Assembly (NCBI GenBank): GCA_002377695.1
Contig: DFQH01000010.1
Span: forward strand, 70,007 to 134,006
Direction: 5' to 3'
Source: Citromicrobium sp. UBA3494
GTDB taxonomy: Bacteria > Pseudomonadota > Alphaproteobacteria > Sphingomonadales > Sphingomonadaceae
DNA length: 64,000 nucleotides
In this document: in pieces, positions 28,878 through 39,440 of the stretch
Layout: every line of letters starts with the position of its first letter
How positions within the stretch are numbered: position 1 is the stretch's first letter
Made by a program: the position numbers and the translations under genes
The notes under the pieces: model-generated
Seen by the model: only the letters and a program-made list of their open reading frames with translations
The model's database searches: none
Told to the model about the DNA's origin: nothing

Positions 28878-29851
28878 GCCGCGCTTCGGACAATACGAAG
28901 GGCAGCGATCCCGAAGCCGCCGCGTGGCTGGTGCGGCTCGACAGCGATGGGCAGGCGCGAACCCGGGACGCGCACGAAGCCTGGCTTGCCGAAGACGATC
29001 GCCACGCCCGGTCGTTCGAAAGGGCCGAAGAAGTATGGTCCATGCTGCCCCGGGCTGCCGCGCAATCGCGCGTTGCGGAAAGCCACGGCCCCAGGGCTGC
29101 CTCTGCTCCGAGGTGGGCGATGGCCGCCTGCGCCGCGCTCGTGATGCTGGCAGGCGCGTTCATCCTGACCCGGCTTCCGGGCAACGAAACATTCCAGACC
29201 GGACCCGGAGAGCAGGCGGTCGAACGCCTCGCCGATGGCAGCACCGCCTCGCTCGACACCATGACCCGCCTTTCGGTCGAGTTCGACGACGCCCGGAGGG
29301 CGCTGACCCTGGAGGAGGGCGAAGCCGTGTTCGACGTCGCACACGATGCGGACCGGCCTTTCATCGTGCGGGCCGGCAAGCTGCAGGTCCGCGCGGTGGG
29401 CACGCGGTTCGTGGTCCGCAATGTCGGCACCGATACCTCCGTGACCTTGCTGGAAGGCAGGATCGCGGTGTCCCGACTGGACGAGGACGGGCGCGCAGAA
29501 CCTGTCACCATCGCACGGGGCGGGCGCTCCTTGCGGACAGGCGAGCGATTGCGCCTGACCGTCGACGGCGAAGCGCGCAGCGACCGGCGCGCAATCGAGG
29601 ATGTGGCCGCCTGGCGGCGCGGGCGTGTGGTATTCGACGACGTTCCGCTGGGCGAAGCCGTGGGGGAGTTGAACCGATATGGCGGGGAACGGCTCGCGGT
29701 CGGGTCCGGCGTGGCCGGGCTGGCTATCTCGGGCAGCTTCTCCACCGCCGATCCCGCAAGCTTCGCCGAAGCCGTCTCTACCCTGCACAATCTTGATGTG
29801 CGTAAATCCGGCCAGACGCTCGTGATCGAAAGTCCGCCGACACAAAACTGA
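28874..29851 (+). CDS. FecR-family anti-sigma factor
   Basis: A 325-residue membrane protein. The N-terminal DUF4880-type domain (AAWLVRLDSDGQAR...FERAEEVW) binds the sigma factor; one membrane helix lies at about 79-99. The periplasmic FecR domain is followed by an STN-like C-terminus (FDDVPLGEAVGELNRYGGERLAVG). It passes a receptor signal to the ECF sigma factor. GTG 28874 overlaps the sigma factor stop; an alternative GTG at 28859 would add five residues. Confidence 0.92.
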   Translation: MSRASDNTKGSDPEAAAWLVRLDSDGQARTRDAHEAWLAEDDRHARSFERAEEVWSMLPRAAAQSRVAESHGPRAASAPRWAMAACAALVMLAGAFILTRLPGNETFQTGPGEQAVERLADGSTASLDTMTRLSVEFDDARRALTLEEGEAVFDVAHDADRPFIVRAGKLQVRAVGTRFVVRNVGTDTSVTLLEGRIAVSRLDEDGRAEPVTIARGGRSLRTGERLRLTVDGEARSDRRAIEDVAAWRRGRVVFDDVPLGEAVGELNRYGGERLAVGSGVAGLAISGSFSTADPASFAEAVSTLHNLDVRKSGQTLVIESPPTQN

Positions 29852-29870
29852 AAAAAAGTTTCGTCTCGCC

Positions 29871-29898
29871 TGTCGGTTTTGCAACGCAGCATCGTCTA
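29871..29898 (+). promoter_or_regulatory. Candidate ECF promoter before the TonB receptor
   Basis: TGTCGG (29871-29876), 16-base spacer, CGTCTA (29893-29898). It shares both elements and the spacing with the site before the sigma factor gene. The -10 element lies 46 bases before the TTG start, leaving room for a normal leader with AAAGGGGG. Confidence 0.4.
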
Positions 29899-29943
29899 GG
29901 GGGCAGGGGCGGACGGGACCGGCCCTGTCGAAAGGGGGCCGAA

Positions 29944-32900
29944 TTGTACCGTTCACTCACTACCTCGCTGCTTGCCGTCGGGGCTGCCACGATTAGCACC
30001 GCAGCCTACGCCCAGACCGCGCCCGAAACCACCTACACCTTCGACCTTCCGGCCCAGCCGATGGACGATGCGCTGACGTCGGTTGCCGAAAGGACGGGCA
30101 GCAATGTGGTCTACAACGGGCAGGACGTGGCCGACCGCCGCGCTCCGGCCATCCGCGGCACCCTTACCGCACAGGCCGCCTTCGAACGTATCCTGGCTGG
30201 CTCGGGTCTTGTCCTGAGGCGGACCGGCAGCGGCGCCTTCGTCGTCTCCTCCCCCACGCAGCAAAGCGCGACCACGGGGCGCAGCGCGATTTCCGGATCG
30301 GTCACCGCCGCAAACAGTACGCGCGGGCTGGAAGGCGCGCTGGTCCGGATCGTCGAGACCGGGCAGACGACGGCGGTCGACAGCTTCGGCGACTTTCGTT
30401 TCGCGAAGGTTCCGGCGGGCACCTACACGCTGGCTACGAAACCGCCTACCAGAGCGTCAGCGTCGGCAGCGAGAAGGCCCGCAACCTGGCCATCGTGCTC
30501 GGCCAGCCGGATACGGAGAGCAATGCGATCGTGGTCTATGGCTCGCGCAGTGCCCGGGCCAACGCCCTGAACGTGCAACGTACGGCAGAGAACAGCTCGG
30601 ATGTCATTTCCGCCGACGATCTCGGCAACTTCACCGGCACGACCTTTTCGGAGGCCCTGCGCCGGGCGCCGGGCGTGTCGTTCCAGCGCCACAGTGTCAC
30701 GGGCGATGGCACCAACGTGATCGTGCGCGGGCTGGAGCCCGACATGAACGCGGTGAAGCTGAACGGGCTCAACCTGCCCGTCGGCAGCGGGACCGGTCGC
30801 TCGGCCGATCTTTCCAACCTGCTGGCGGATTCGATCGGCCAGATCACGATCCACAAATCGCTGCTGCCAAGCCAGGATTCCTCGGGCACCGGCGGCCTGA
30901 TCGAAATCGAGACGCTGTCCCCGCTCGACCGGCCGCGCCGCTATGCCAGCCTGCTTGTGGAAGGCGGCTTCACGCCCGACGACTTCGGAAACGATTTCCT
31001 CGCGTCGGGCACGGTATCGGGCACATTCGGCGGCAATTTCGGGCTCAGCGCCTCGATCCAGTACCGGCGCAACGACAACCGCACGATCGGCTACGATGCC
31101 GGGGGCAACGGAGGTCGGCTGGCCTTCGGCACCTCGCTGCCCCTGGACGGGAACGGGCAACCGATCACCGCGCCCGATGCGGTCGATCCCCTGGCGGTCT
31201 TCCCGTTTGTTCCGGGCGACGACAGGGTCTTCCCCTCGGGTCTCAACACATCGTTCTACAGCAACGAGAACGAGACCTTCGCGGGAACCTTGTCCGCCGA
31301 ATGGCAGGTGAGCGATGGGACCAACCTCAAGGTCGATTACCAACGGTCCCAATCCACCTCGACGTTCTTCTCGCTCACCGACACGTTCACGACCCTGGCC
31401 GAATACGTCGTGCCCGCAGGGGGTGGCGAGGCACAGCTGATCCTGCCTCTGGACCCCGGAAACGAGGCGATCCAGCGGACGCAATCCTACAGCTACGATC
31501 CCGATGTGAAGCAGGTAACCGATACGTTCAGCTTCAAGGGCCGCACCGAAGCCGGGCGCTTCACCTTCAATTACCTTGCAGGCTATGCACGGGGCACCGA
31601 AACCCACCCGCGCCAGTTCGGGGTGCAATTGCGCATGCCCGAAGCGGACGCGAGCGCGGATCTGTTCACGCCGGGCGCGGTCGATCCGGTCACCGGCCGC
31701 ATCCTCACCGGCTTCGGGCCGCGCACCGGGCAGGGAATTCCGCTGCCGCTGCTGAGCGAGGCGGGCAAGGCGCTGATCAACGACCCGTCGGGTTTCACGA
31801 TCGACAATGCCTCCGGCCAGTTCGACGATTATTCGGGCAGCAATGATCGCTATACCGCGAGCGGATCGGTCCGCTGGACGCCGGGCGAAGGGGCCCTCAA
31901 ATATCTGGAGGCCGGCGTGTTCTACGAGAACACGTCCTTCACCAGCAACCTGGTGCGCAGCCAGATCGGCGGCAACGTGCCGGTCACGTCGCTGGGCCTC
32001 GAATTCGTGCCGTCAGATCTTTCCCGCATCGGCATCGACAATGCCGGATTCCTCGTCCTGAGCGAAGCTTCGGTGCGCGATCTGGCCGACAACCTCGAAA
32101 GCTACGTCGCCAGCACCGGGCTGACGATCAATCCGATCATCCCCAATCCCGACCAGGAGAACGAGAAGACCGAAGAGGAAAATCTCGCCGCCTACATCCA
32201 GGCACGGGTCGATATCGGCAAGCTTGAGATCGTCGGCGGCGTGCGCTTCAACCGGACGAAGCTGGCGGCGACCAATCTGGTCTTTCCCGTCTACACCGGG
32301 CCGATCCTGCCCGCGAATGGCGGCGGCGTCGGCAACGACCTGATCTTCCAGAACGAGTTCACCCGCCTGGTGACCGAGGAATCGGTGGCGGAAGACTTCC
32401 TGCCGCGCGTGCTGTTCAATTACCGCGCAAGCGATGATCTGATCTTCCGCGGCGGCTATTTCCTGTCGGTGGCGCGCCCCTCGATCGGGCAGCTTTCGTC
32501 CGAAACGCGGATCGCCTTCATCAACTTTCCGATCCCCGGCCCGGAGGGCGTGAAGCCGATCCTCCAGATCAACAGCGGCAACCCCAATCTGAAACCCGCC
32601 AAGACCGACAATTTCGACATCAGCGCCGAGTATTATTCGGGCATCGGCATCTTCAAGCTGAGCGGGTTCTACAAGCGGATCGACAATCTGCTGCAGACCA
32701 ACATCACCAATGGTCCGGCCGTGCTGGATGCGATCACGCTGCCCGACCACCCCTATTTCAACGGGCCGCCCTACTTCGATCCCGCAAATCCGGACTCGGT
32801 CTTCATAACCGGGGGCACGCCGGTCAACAGCGACGATGTGGCCGAATTGTGGGGGATCGAGGCGCAGGCGGAGCGCCGGTTCGACTTCCTGCCCGGCATC

Positions 32901-33371
32901 TGGGGCGGCTTCGGCGTCTACCTCAACTATACCTATACAGAGAGTTCGCGCACCGACCGCTATACCTATGCCTACGAGCCTGCGCCCGACAACGTGTACG
33001 AATTCACCGGCCTGCCCTTCGTGCAGCAGCCCAGGCATTCGGGCACCGCGGCGCTCACCTATGCCAAATACGATATCGATGCGAACCTGACCTATGGCTA
33101 CCAGTCGCGTGCCCTGGCGTCGTTCAGGCCCCGCGGCCTGAGCAATTATACCGAGGCGGTCGAGACACTCGATTTCCGGGCCGAATACTACCTCCGCCCG
33201 GACTTCGCCGATCTGCGCATCTTCTTCGAAGCGAACGACCTGCTGAACGGCACGGGCGATCCCGACGTCGCCTACAGTTTCGGCGGCGAGCAGGGCGTGC
33301 CCGCCTACTTCCACCGCGCCACATATCTCGGTGGCCGGCGCTTCAAGGTCGGCATTTCGGCGACGTTCTGA
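29944..33371 (+). pseudogene. TonB-dependent receptor with N-terminal STN domain, frameshifted
   Basis: The gene begins at TTG 29944 (AAAGGGGG upstream) with a signal peptide ending AYAQ, an STN signalling domain (FDLPAQPMDDALTSVAERTG) and a carboxypeptidase-regulatory-like repeat reading to VPAGTYTL. At 30431-30434 the frame changes. The first frame then runs to an unrelated end at 30570. The correct continuation (GYETAYQSVSVGSEKARNLAIVLGQ) lies in another frame that stays open to 33371 and encodes the plug (SEALRRAPGVSFQR) and beta-barrel, ending KVGISATF. Combined length is about 1140 residues. STN plus FecI/FecR makes it a signalling receptor, probably for an iron chelate or similar ligand. 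One base missing in CTGGC (expected CTGGGC) would explain it; genuine mutation or sequencing error cannot be told apart here. Confidence 0.82.
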
Positions 33372-33447
33372 TCCTCTCAATGGCGTCGGCGCCCGCCCTC
33401 GGGGCGTCGACGCATCCCCTCCCTTGCCCCCTCCCCGGAGTTCTTCG

Positions 33448-36198
33448 ATGACCAAGCACTTCCTCGCCCTGCCGCTGCTTGCGGCAGGCCTCTCGCTCGC
33501 GCAGCCGGGACCGGCGTTGGCGCAGGCCGCCCCTGCGATCACGACATCCCAGGACGAGATAGCCTACGAAGAGTTCACCTTGCCCAACGGCCTGCGCGTG
33601 GTCGTGCACGAGGACCACAGCGTGCCGAAGGTGGCGGTCGCCGTGTGGTATCATGTCGGTTCGATGAACGAACCCGATGGCAAGTCCGGCTATGCCCACC
33701 TGTTCGAACATCTGATGTTCAACGGATCGGAAAATCGCGACGATGAATATTTCCCGCCATTGCAGGAAATCGGCGCTTCGGCAGTGAACGGCGCGACCAG
33801 CTACGACCAGACCTATTACTACGAGGTCGTGCCGACCGGCGGGCTGGAGCGGGTGCTGTGGCTGGAATCGGATCGCATGGGCAACCTGCTGGGTGCGGTC
33901 ACCCAGGCCAAGCTCGATGAGCAGCGCGGCGTGGTCCAGAACGAAAAGCGCACCTACGAAAACCGTCCGTATTCATCGATGGCGCAATTGCGCAACGAGG
34001 CGCTCTTCCCGCCCGATCATCCCTATCACCACACGGTGATCGGTTCGATGGAAGACCTCGACGCCGCCTCGCTCGACGACATGCACAACTGGTTCAGGGA
34101 CTACTACGGCGCCTCGAACGCGGTTGTGAGCCTTGCAGGCGATATCTCGGTGGAGGACGCCCGCAAGCTCGTGACGAAGTATTTCGGGGCGGTGCCGCCC
34201 GGCCCGCCGGTGTCGCGCCTTACTCAGGACCTCCCGCTGCTCGATGCAACGAAAGCCCAGGTGGTCGAGGAAGCCGTTCCGCAGACCGCGATTTCGTGGA
34301 GCTGGCCGGTGCCGGGCCAGGACAGCGAGGTCGGCCCGGCCCTGCGCCTTGCGTCCAGCCTGATCGGCTCGGGCCGCCTGTCACGCCTCAACCAGGCCCT
34401 GGTGGTCGACCGCGAAGTGGCGACAGACGTCTTTGCCAACTACGAAAGCTACCAGCTGGCCGGTGTGTTCGAAATCGGCCTGCGACTGAAAGAGGGCGTG
34501 GACCCTGCCGAGGCGGAAGCCGTCCTGCGCGAAGAGATCGATCGCTTTCTCGGTGAAGGGCCGAGCGAGGCGGAGCTGGAGCGTACCAAGACCGGCTGGT
34601 ACAGCAATAATGTCCGTGCGCGGGAATCGCTGTTCGTGAAGGCGATGACGCTGGCCGGTGGCCTCGTGTTCGATGGCGATCCGGGCAGCTACCTCAAGGA
34701 TCAGGCACAGATAGAAGCGGCCACCGCGCTGGATGTGCGCGATGCCGCGCGCGAATGGCTGTCACGCCCCAACTATCGGCTCACGGTCCTGCCCCGCCCG
34801 GATCGCACCGCGATGGCCGATGGTGCCGATCGTACGCAGCTGCCGCCGCTGCAGGGCTATCCCGAACTGACGCTGCCGAAGGTCCACGAAGGAACGCTGT
34901 CCAACGGGATCAGGGTTCTCTTTGCCGAGCGCCCGGGCACGGCGACGGTCGACATGGCAATGAACTTCGATGCGGGGAGCAGTGCCGATCTGGGCCGCAA
35001 AGACGGGATCGAGGGCTTTACCAACACGCTGCTGGGCGAAGGCACGCAAAGCCTGACCGGCAACCAGCTGGCCGACCGGGAAGAGCGGCTCGGCGCGCGC
35101 ATCTATACCACGGGCGGTGTCGATACGACCACGGTGGTGGCCTCCGCTCTGGCGCGCAATCTCCCCGCAACGATCGCCCTCTGGGCAGACATGATCCGCC
35201 ACCCCGCGTTCCGGGAAGAGGATATCGCGCGGGCCAAGGCGCAGGCGCTCTCCCGCCTGGCGCAGTCGGAAAACAATCCCGATGGGCTGGCGGCCGATGC
35301 CTTCGGCAGTGTCATCTACGGCGAAGGCCATGCCTATGCGACGCGCCTCGGCAACCGGCGCGCCGTGATCGACAGCTATGACCGCGCCGACCTGACGGCC
35401 TTCTACGACGCGTATCTCCGGCCCGACAACGCGACGATCTACGCCGCGGGCGCATCCGGGTTCGATGCTTTCATGGCCGAGCTGGAGGACGCCTTCGGAG
35501 ACTGGACGGCTCCGCAATCGCCGTTGGGAACGAAGAGCGTGACCGAACTGGACGCTCAGGAAGCGCCCCGCGTGATCCTCGTGGACAAGCCGGGAGCGAT
35601 CCAGTCGGTACTGCGCGTGGGGCGGATCGTGCCCGGCGGGCTGGACCCGATCAATTTCGATCTCGACATCGTCAATTCGGTACTGGGCGGCGGCTTCAAC
35701 GCCCGGCTGAACACCAATCTGCGGGAAGACAAGGGCTGGACCTATGGCGCGGGGAGTGGAATTTCCTCGGCCATCGGGCCGCAGGTGTTCCAGATTTCCA
35801 CCAGCGTTCAGACCGACAAGACCAGGGAAGCCCTGGAGGAGATCAAGAAGGAGCTCGATGGGATAACGGGTACGCGCCCCGCCACCGAAGCCGAACTGGA
35901 ACTGGTCCGCCGCGGCGAAGTGCTGACCTTGTCCGACCGCTTCGAAACCAACGGAGCCATGGTTGGCTATCTGCAATACGTCGACCGCTTCGACCGGCCG
36001 GTGAACTGGATCGAGACCCTGCCTGATCGCTATGCCTCGATATCGCCCGGGCGCGTGACAGAGGTTTCCTCACTGCTCGATCCCGAGGCGATGACATGGG
36101 TGATCGTGGGCGATCTCTCTCGGATAGAGGACGACGTGCGAGCGCTCGGTCTGGGACCGGTCGAGGTTCGTGCGCCGGATGGGAGCATCGTGCGGTGA
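33448..36198 (+). CDS. M16 family zinc metallopeptidase (pitrilysin/insulinase-like)
   Basis: A 916-residue secreted peptidase with a signal peptide ending ALAQA. The zinc site is HLFEH, with the third ligand Glu in the downstream QRGVVQNEKRTYENRPY segment. A second, catalytically inactive M16 domain occupies the C-terminal half (RVLFAERPGTATVDMAMNFDAGS...). Two M16 halves form a chamber that degrades peptides in the periplasm. ATG 33448 was chosen because it gives a clean signal peptide; the open frame extends to 33331 but overlaps the receptor gene. Co-location with a TonB receptor suggests processing of an imported or surface-bound peptide. Confidence 0.94.
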   Translation: MTKHFLALPLLAAGLSLAQPGPALAQAAPAITTSQDEIAYEEFTLPNGLRVVVHEDHSVPKVAVAVWYHVGSMNEPDGKSGYAHLFEHLMFNGSENRDDEYFPPLQEIGASAVNGATSYDQTYYYEVVPTGGLERVLWLESDRMGNLLGAVTQAKLDEQRGVVQNEKRTYENRPYSSMAQLRNEALFPPDHPYHHTVIGSMEDLDAASLDDMHNWFRDYYGASNAVVSLAGDISVEDARKLVTKYFGAVPPGPPVSRLTQDLPLLDATKAQVVEEAVPQTAISWSWPVPGQDSEVGPALRLASSLIGSGRLSRLNQALVVDREVATDVFANYESYQLAGVFEIGLRLKEGVDPAEAEAVLREEIDRFLGEGPSEAELERTKTGWYSNNVRARESLFVKAMTLAGGLVFDGDPGSYLKDQAQIEAATALDVRDAAREWLSRPNYRLTVLPRPDRTAMADGADRTQLPPLQGYPELTLPKVHEGTLSNGIRVLFAERPGTATVDMAMNFDAGSSADLGRKDGIEGFTNTLLGEGTQSLTGNQLADREERLGARIYTTGGVDTTTVVASALARNLPATIALWADMIRHPAFREEDIARAKAQALSRLAQSENNPDGLAADAFGSVIYGEGHAYATRLGNRRAVIDSYDRADLTAFYDAYLRPDNATIYAAGASGFDAFMAELEDAFGDWTAPQSPLGTKSVTELDAQEAPRVILVDKPGAIQSVLRVGRIVPGGLDPINFDLDIVNSVLGGGFNARLNTNLREDKGWTYGAGSGISSAIGPQVFQISTSVQTDKTREALEEIKKELDGITGTRPATEAELELVRRGEVLTLSDRFETNGAMVGYLQYVDRFDRPVNWIETLPDRYASISPGRVTEVSSLLDPEAMTWVIVGDLSRIEDDVRALGLGPVEVRAPDGSIVR

Positions 36199-36546
36199 TT
36201 GCTCCCGCACCCGGCAGCATCACTGTGAAAACGATCTGAGGCGACCGGCAAGAACGGGTGGTCCTGAATCCGCCGACAAGCGGCAACCCTCTGCGTTTCT
36301 CCTCCCGGCCACTCCCCGGCCGAGGGGGAACGCCGGGTTCCTCACGATCATCCCCCGCCAAGCTCCGCCCGCGGAAAAAGAACCCCGGCCCTCCCAGCCG
36401 TGCGGCGTCCATCGGCGAGCCTGGAGACACCACCCCGGCCGGCGGCCCCAACCATTCCCTCAGTTACGACAGTGCCCGGGCGCAGCGAAAGGGAGCCCCA
36501 GGGCCAAGAGCTTGCGCGCGCAAAAACATGCTGAAAATACAAGAAA
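36199..36546. other. Gene-free stretch between the M16 peptidase and tRNA-Leu
   Basis: No reading frame with plausible coding character is seen. The first half is C-rich with short GGGG/CCCC inverted segments (for example around 36312-36328); the last 30 bases before the tRNA are A-rich. Open frames that cross the tRNA gene are artefacts. No terminator with a T tract is evident. Confidence 0.6.
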
Positions 36547-36633
36547 TGGTGCCCAGAAGAGGACTCGAACCTCCACGACCTTGCGATCGCCGCCACCTGA
36601 AGACGGTGCGTCTACCAATTCCGCCATCTGGGC
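36547..36633 (-). tRNA. tRNA-Leu (CAG)
   Basis: An 87-base leucine-type tRNA with a long variable arm. The acceptor GCCCAGA pairs with TCTGGGC, the D arm has GGCGGAATTGGTAGACGC, and the anticodon loop TTCAGGT sits on the stem CCGTC/GGCGG, giving anticodon CAG. The T arm is GGTTCGAGTCC, and the 3' ACCA is encoded (36550-36547). Confidence 0.97.
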
Positions 36634-36839
36634 ACACGCGGCATTCCGGTCATCTTTGTCCGGAGCCGAAGGTAGGCGCGGGCCACTAGCGGAGCAGGGG
36701 CCTGCCTGTCAACGCAAATAGCTGGGCAAATCGCAGGCAATCGACATGGCCCCATGGCGGCCTTGCAGCGTCCGCTGCCATCCGGCAAAGCGAGCCGCGT
36801 AAACCTCGCGCTCCAGCCCTGCCCGGAAAGGCCAGACAC

Positions 36840-37802
36840 ATGCCCACGACCAGTCCCCTCGCAGACAAGGTGGTGACCATTTTCGGCGGAAGCGGCTTCG
36901 TCGGCCGCCATGTCGCGGAAGACCTGTTGCAGCAGAATGCGCGGGTCCGGATTGCGGCGCGCACGCCCGAGGACGCCTTCTCGCTCAAGCCGCTGGCCAA
37001 GCTCGGCCAGTTGCAGTTCGCCCGCTGCAACATCCTGGACGAACACAGCGTGCGCGCCTGCGTCGAGGGGAGCCACGCGGTGGTGAACCTCGTCGGCACC
37101 TTCGAAGGCGACCTGATGAAGCTGATGGGCGAGGCTGCGGGCACGCTCGCCAGGGCGGCGAACGATGCAGGCGCAAGGAGCTTCGTTCAGATCAGCGCGA
37201 TCGGCGCGGATATCGATGGCCCGTCCGAATATGCGCGGGCCAAGGCACTGGGCGAGGAGCTGGTGCGCGATGCCTTCCCCGAGGCGACCATTCTGCGTCC
37301 CTCGATCATCTTCGGTCCCGATGGCGGCATCCTGACCATGTTCGCGGACCTGATCTCCATCTTCCCGGTCCTGCCGGTGTTCGCCCCCGATTCGCCGCTG
37401 GAGGTCGTTCACGTGGACGATGTGGCGGCTGCGGTCGCCGCATCGCTTACCGATCCGTCCGCCCATGCCGGCAAGACCTACGAGCTGGGGGGTCCCGACC
37501 GCTGGACGATGATGGAGCTGAACCAGCGAATCGCCGAGGCGCAGCGGCGCAAGCGAACTTTCCTGCCGATGCCCGATAGTGCCAGCGCCGCATTCGCCGC
37601 GCTACCCGGCACGCCGATGAGCAGCGATCAGTGGCGCATGCTCAAGGCCGGCAGCGTGGCCGATGGGGAGTATGCCGGATTTGCCGCTTTCGGTATCCAG
37701 CCACGCCCGCTGGAGCTGGTGATCGACCGCTACATGGTCCACCACCGCAAGCATGGCCGCTTTGCGGACAAGGTGGATACCGCGCAGGGGCGGGAGAACT
37801 AG
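36840..37802 (+). CDS. Complex I NDUFA9-like NAD(P)-binding protein
   Basis: A 320-residue atypical short-chain dehydrogenase-like protein. The dinucleotide site is TIFGGSGFVGRHVAEDL, followed by RVRIAARTPEDAFSLKPLAKLGQLQF and an SAIGADIDGPSEYARAKALGEELV block with the Tyr-x3-Lys pair. It resembles the NDUFA9 accessory subunit of complex I, which holds NAD(P) structurally; bacterial homologues are often annotated as NAD(P)H-binding or sugar epimerase-like proteins. It is a single gene, convergent with nfeD. Confidence 0.88.
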   Translation: MPTTSPLADKVVTIFGGSGFVGRHVAEDLLQQNARVRIAARTPEDAFSLKPLAKLGQLQFARCNILDEHSVRACVEGSHAVVNLVGTFEGDLMKLMGEAAGTLARAANDAGARSFVQISAIGADIDGPSEYARAKALGEELVRDAFPEATILRPSIIFGPDGGILTMFADLISIFPVLPVFAPDSPLEVVHVDDVAAAVAASLTDPSAHAGKTYELGGPDRWTMMELNQRIAEAQRRKRTFLPMPDSASAAFAALPGTPMSSDQWRMLKAGSVADGEYAGFAAFGIQPRPLELVIDRYMVHHRKHGRFADKVDTAQGREN

Positions 37803-37836
37803 GACCGCGGCCGCGAGCGCGCGCCGACGGGCAGGG

Positions 37837-38331
37837 TCAGCCCGGCGCGGGTCCCGCTTCTTCGGTACTCGCCTGGCCCTTGTCCGCGATCAGGGCGATC
37901 GGCTCTACCAGCAGGATGGCGCCGTCATTGCCGGTAATGCGCACCCGTTCGCCCGCGGCGGTATCGGGTCCGCGCGCAATCCACTCGCTGTCACCCAGCT
38001 TCACGCGTCCGCTGCCGCTCTCGATCGGCTGGACCACCAGCGCGGTTTCGCCCACCATGCGCCCGCCCCGCTGGTTGAGCAGCGGATCGCTGCTGATGAT
38101 GGGCTTGTAGCTGAGATAGCGCCGCGCGCTGTAGACCGCGATCAGCGAGAGGCTGACGAAGCTGACGATCTCCAGCGCCACGCCGACATCGAACAGGAAG
38201 CTGAGCGCCCCGGTGGCGAGCGCGGCGACCGCCAGCCAGATGAGGTAGACGCCCGGCGCCAGCAGTTCGAGCGCGGCGAGCGCCAGGCCCAGGGCGATCC
38301 ACAGCCAGTAATTGTCGATCCCTTCGATCAT
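37837..38331 (-). CDS. NfeD family membrane protein (short form)
   Basis: A 164-residue protein with three to four membrane helices in the first 90 residues and a C-terminal OB-fold domain ([28 protein letters not shown]). It lacks the N-terminal ClpP-like protease domain of long NfeD proteins. Short NfeD proteins pair with SPFH proteins in membrane microdomains; here the start overlaps the SPFH gene stop by four bases (ATGA). Confidence 0.93.
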   Translation of the reverse strand: MIEGIDNYWLWIALGLALAALELLAPGVYLIWLAVAALATGALSFLFDVGVALEIVSFVSLSLIAVYSARRYLSYKPIISSDPLLNQRGGRMVGETALVVQPIESGSGRVKLGDSEWIARGPDTAAGERVRITGNDGAILLVEPIALIADKGQASTEEAGPAPG

Positions 38332-39350
38332 TGCGAGTCGCCGCCGCCGGTGCGCGGCACCGAGGGACGTGTACGTTCACGGGTGACCGGATCGCGACCG
38401 CCGGAAAGCGGCACGCCGCTGTCTCCCGGGTTGCTCTCGCCCGGCTGCATCGCACTGCGCACCAGTTCCCCGATCCCGCCGAGCGATCCGATCAGCTGGG
38501 TCGTCTCGACCGGGAACAGGATGGTCTTGGCATTGGGGCTGTCGGCGAACTTGCCCACCGCCTTGGTGTATTCCTGCGCGACGAAGTAGTTGATTGCCTG
38601 CTGGCCGTTGCTGGCGATCGCGTCGGACACGAACTGGGTGGCCTTCGCCTCGGCCTCGGCCGCACGCTCGCGCGCCTCGGCATCGCGGAAGGCGGCTTCG
38701 CGCTTGCCCTCGGCTTCGAGGATGGCGGACTGCTTGGAGCCTTCGGCGCGCAGGATGGCGGAGCTCTTGTCGCCTTCCGCCTCGAGGATTTCGGCGCGCT
38801 TCAGACGTTCCGCCTTCATCTGCCGCGCCATCGCTTCGGAGATGTCGCGCGGCGGGCGGATGTCCTTGATCTCGACGCGGGTGATCTTGACGCCCCAGGG
38901 CGAGGTCGCATGATCGACCACGCTCAGCAGGCGGGCGTTGATCTCGTCGCGCTTGGACAGCGTCTCGTCCAGATCCATGCTGCCCATCACGGTGCGCAGG
39001 TTGGTGGTGGTGAGCGCCATGATCGCGTTGTTGAGGCCGGAAACCTCGTAGGCGGCCTTGGGCGCGTCGAGCACCTGGAAGAAGACCACCGCATCCACGC
39101 CGACCATGGCGTTATCCTTGGTGATGATCTCCTGGCCCGGAATGTCGAGCACCTGTTCCATCATGTTGATGCGGTGGCCGACCCGGTCGATCAGGGGGAA
39201 GATGATGGTGAGCCCCGGATCGGCGGCCTTGGTGAACTTGCCGAACCGCTCGATCGTGTAGACATAGCCCTGCTTGACCATGGTCACCGCCGCCATCACG
39301 AAGATCAGCAGCAGAAAGACCAGCAGCGCGAGCGCGATATACAAGCCCAT
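38328..39350 (-). CDS. SPFH/band 7 membrane protein (stomatin-like, QmcA type)
   Basis: A 340-residue protein with one N-terminal membrane helix (about 3-25) and an SPFH domain ([25 protein letters not shown]...[21 protein letters not shown]). A long Ala/Glu-rich coiled coil (about 185-250) carries repeated [16 protein letters not shown] units. Such proteins oligomerise into membrane scaffolds, often guarding FtsH-type proteases. It is coupled to the nfeD gene downstream. Confidence 0.94.
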   Translation of the reverse strand: MGLYIALALLVFLLLIFVMAAVTMVKQGYVYTIERFGKFTKAADPGLTIIFPLIDRVGHRINMMEQVLDIPGQEIITKDNAMVGVDAVVFFQVLDAPKAAYEVSGLNNAIMALTTTNLRTVMGSMDLDETLSKRDEINARLLSVVDHATSPWGVKITRVEIKDIRPPRDISEAMARQMKAERLKRAEILEAEGDKSSAILRAEGSKQSAILEAEGKREAAFRDAEARERAAEAEAKATQFVSDAIASNGQQAINYFVAQEYTKAVGKFADSPNAKTILFPVETTQLIGSLGGIGELVRSAMQPGESNPGDSGVPLSGGRDPVTRERTRPSVPRTGGGDSQ

Positions 39351-39440
39351 TCAAACTCTCCCTTTTTCCGGAGAGAGTGTACCCTGCGCAGCTATCAGAA
39401 CAAAGCAAAACCGACCGGAAATCGGACCGCTGGGCAAAGG

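Noticed and set aside
36547..36633. tRNA-Leu as an integration site
   Set aside because: No repeat of the tRNA 3' end, integrase or mobile gene was seen on either side.
36170..36721. Open frames crossing tRNA-Leu (including 36258-36689)
   Set aside because: Their C-terminal parts are translations of the tRNA gene, a known annotation artefact, and the upstream part lacks coding character.
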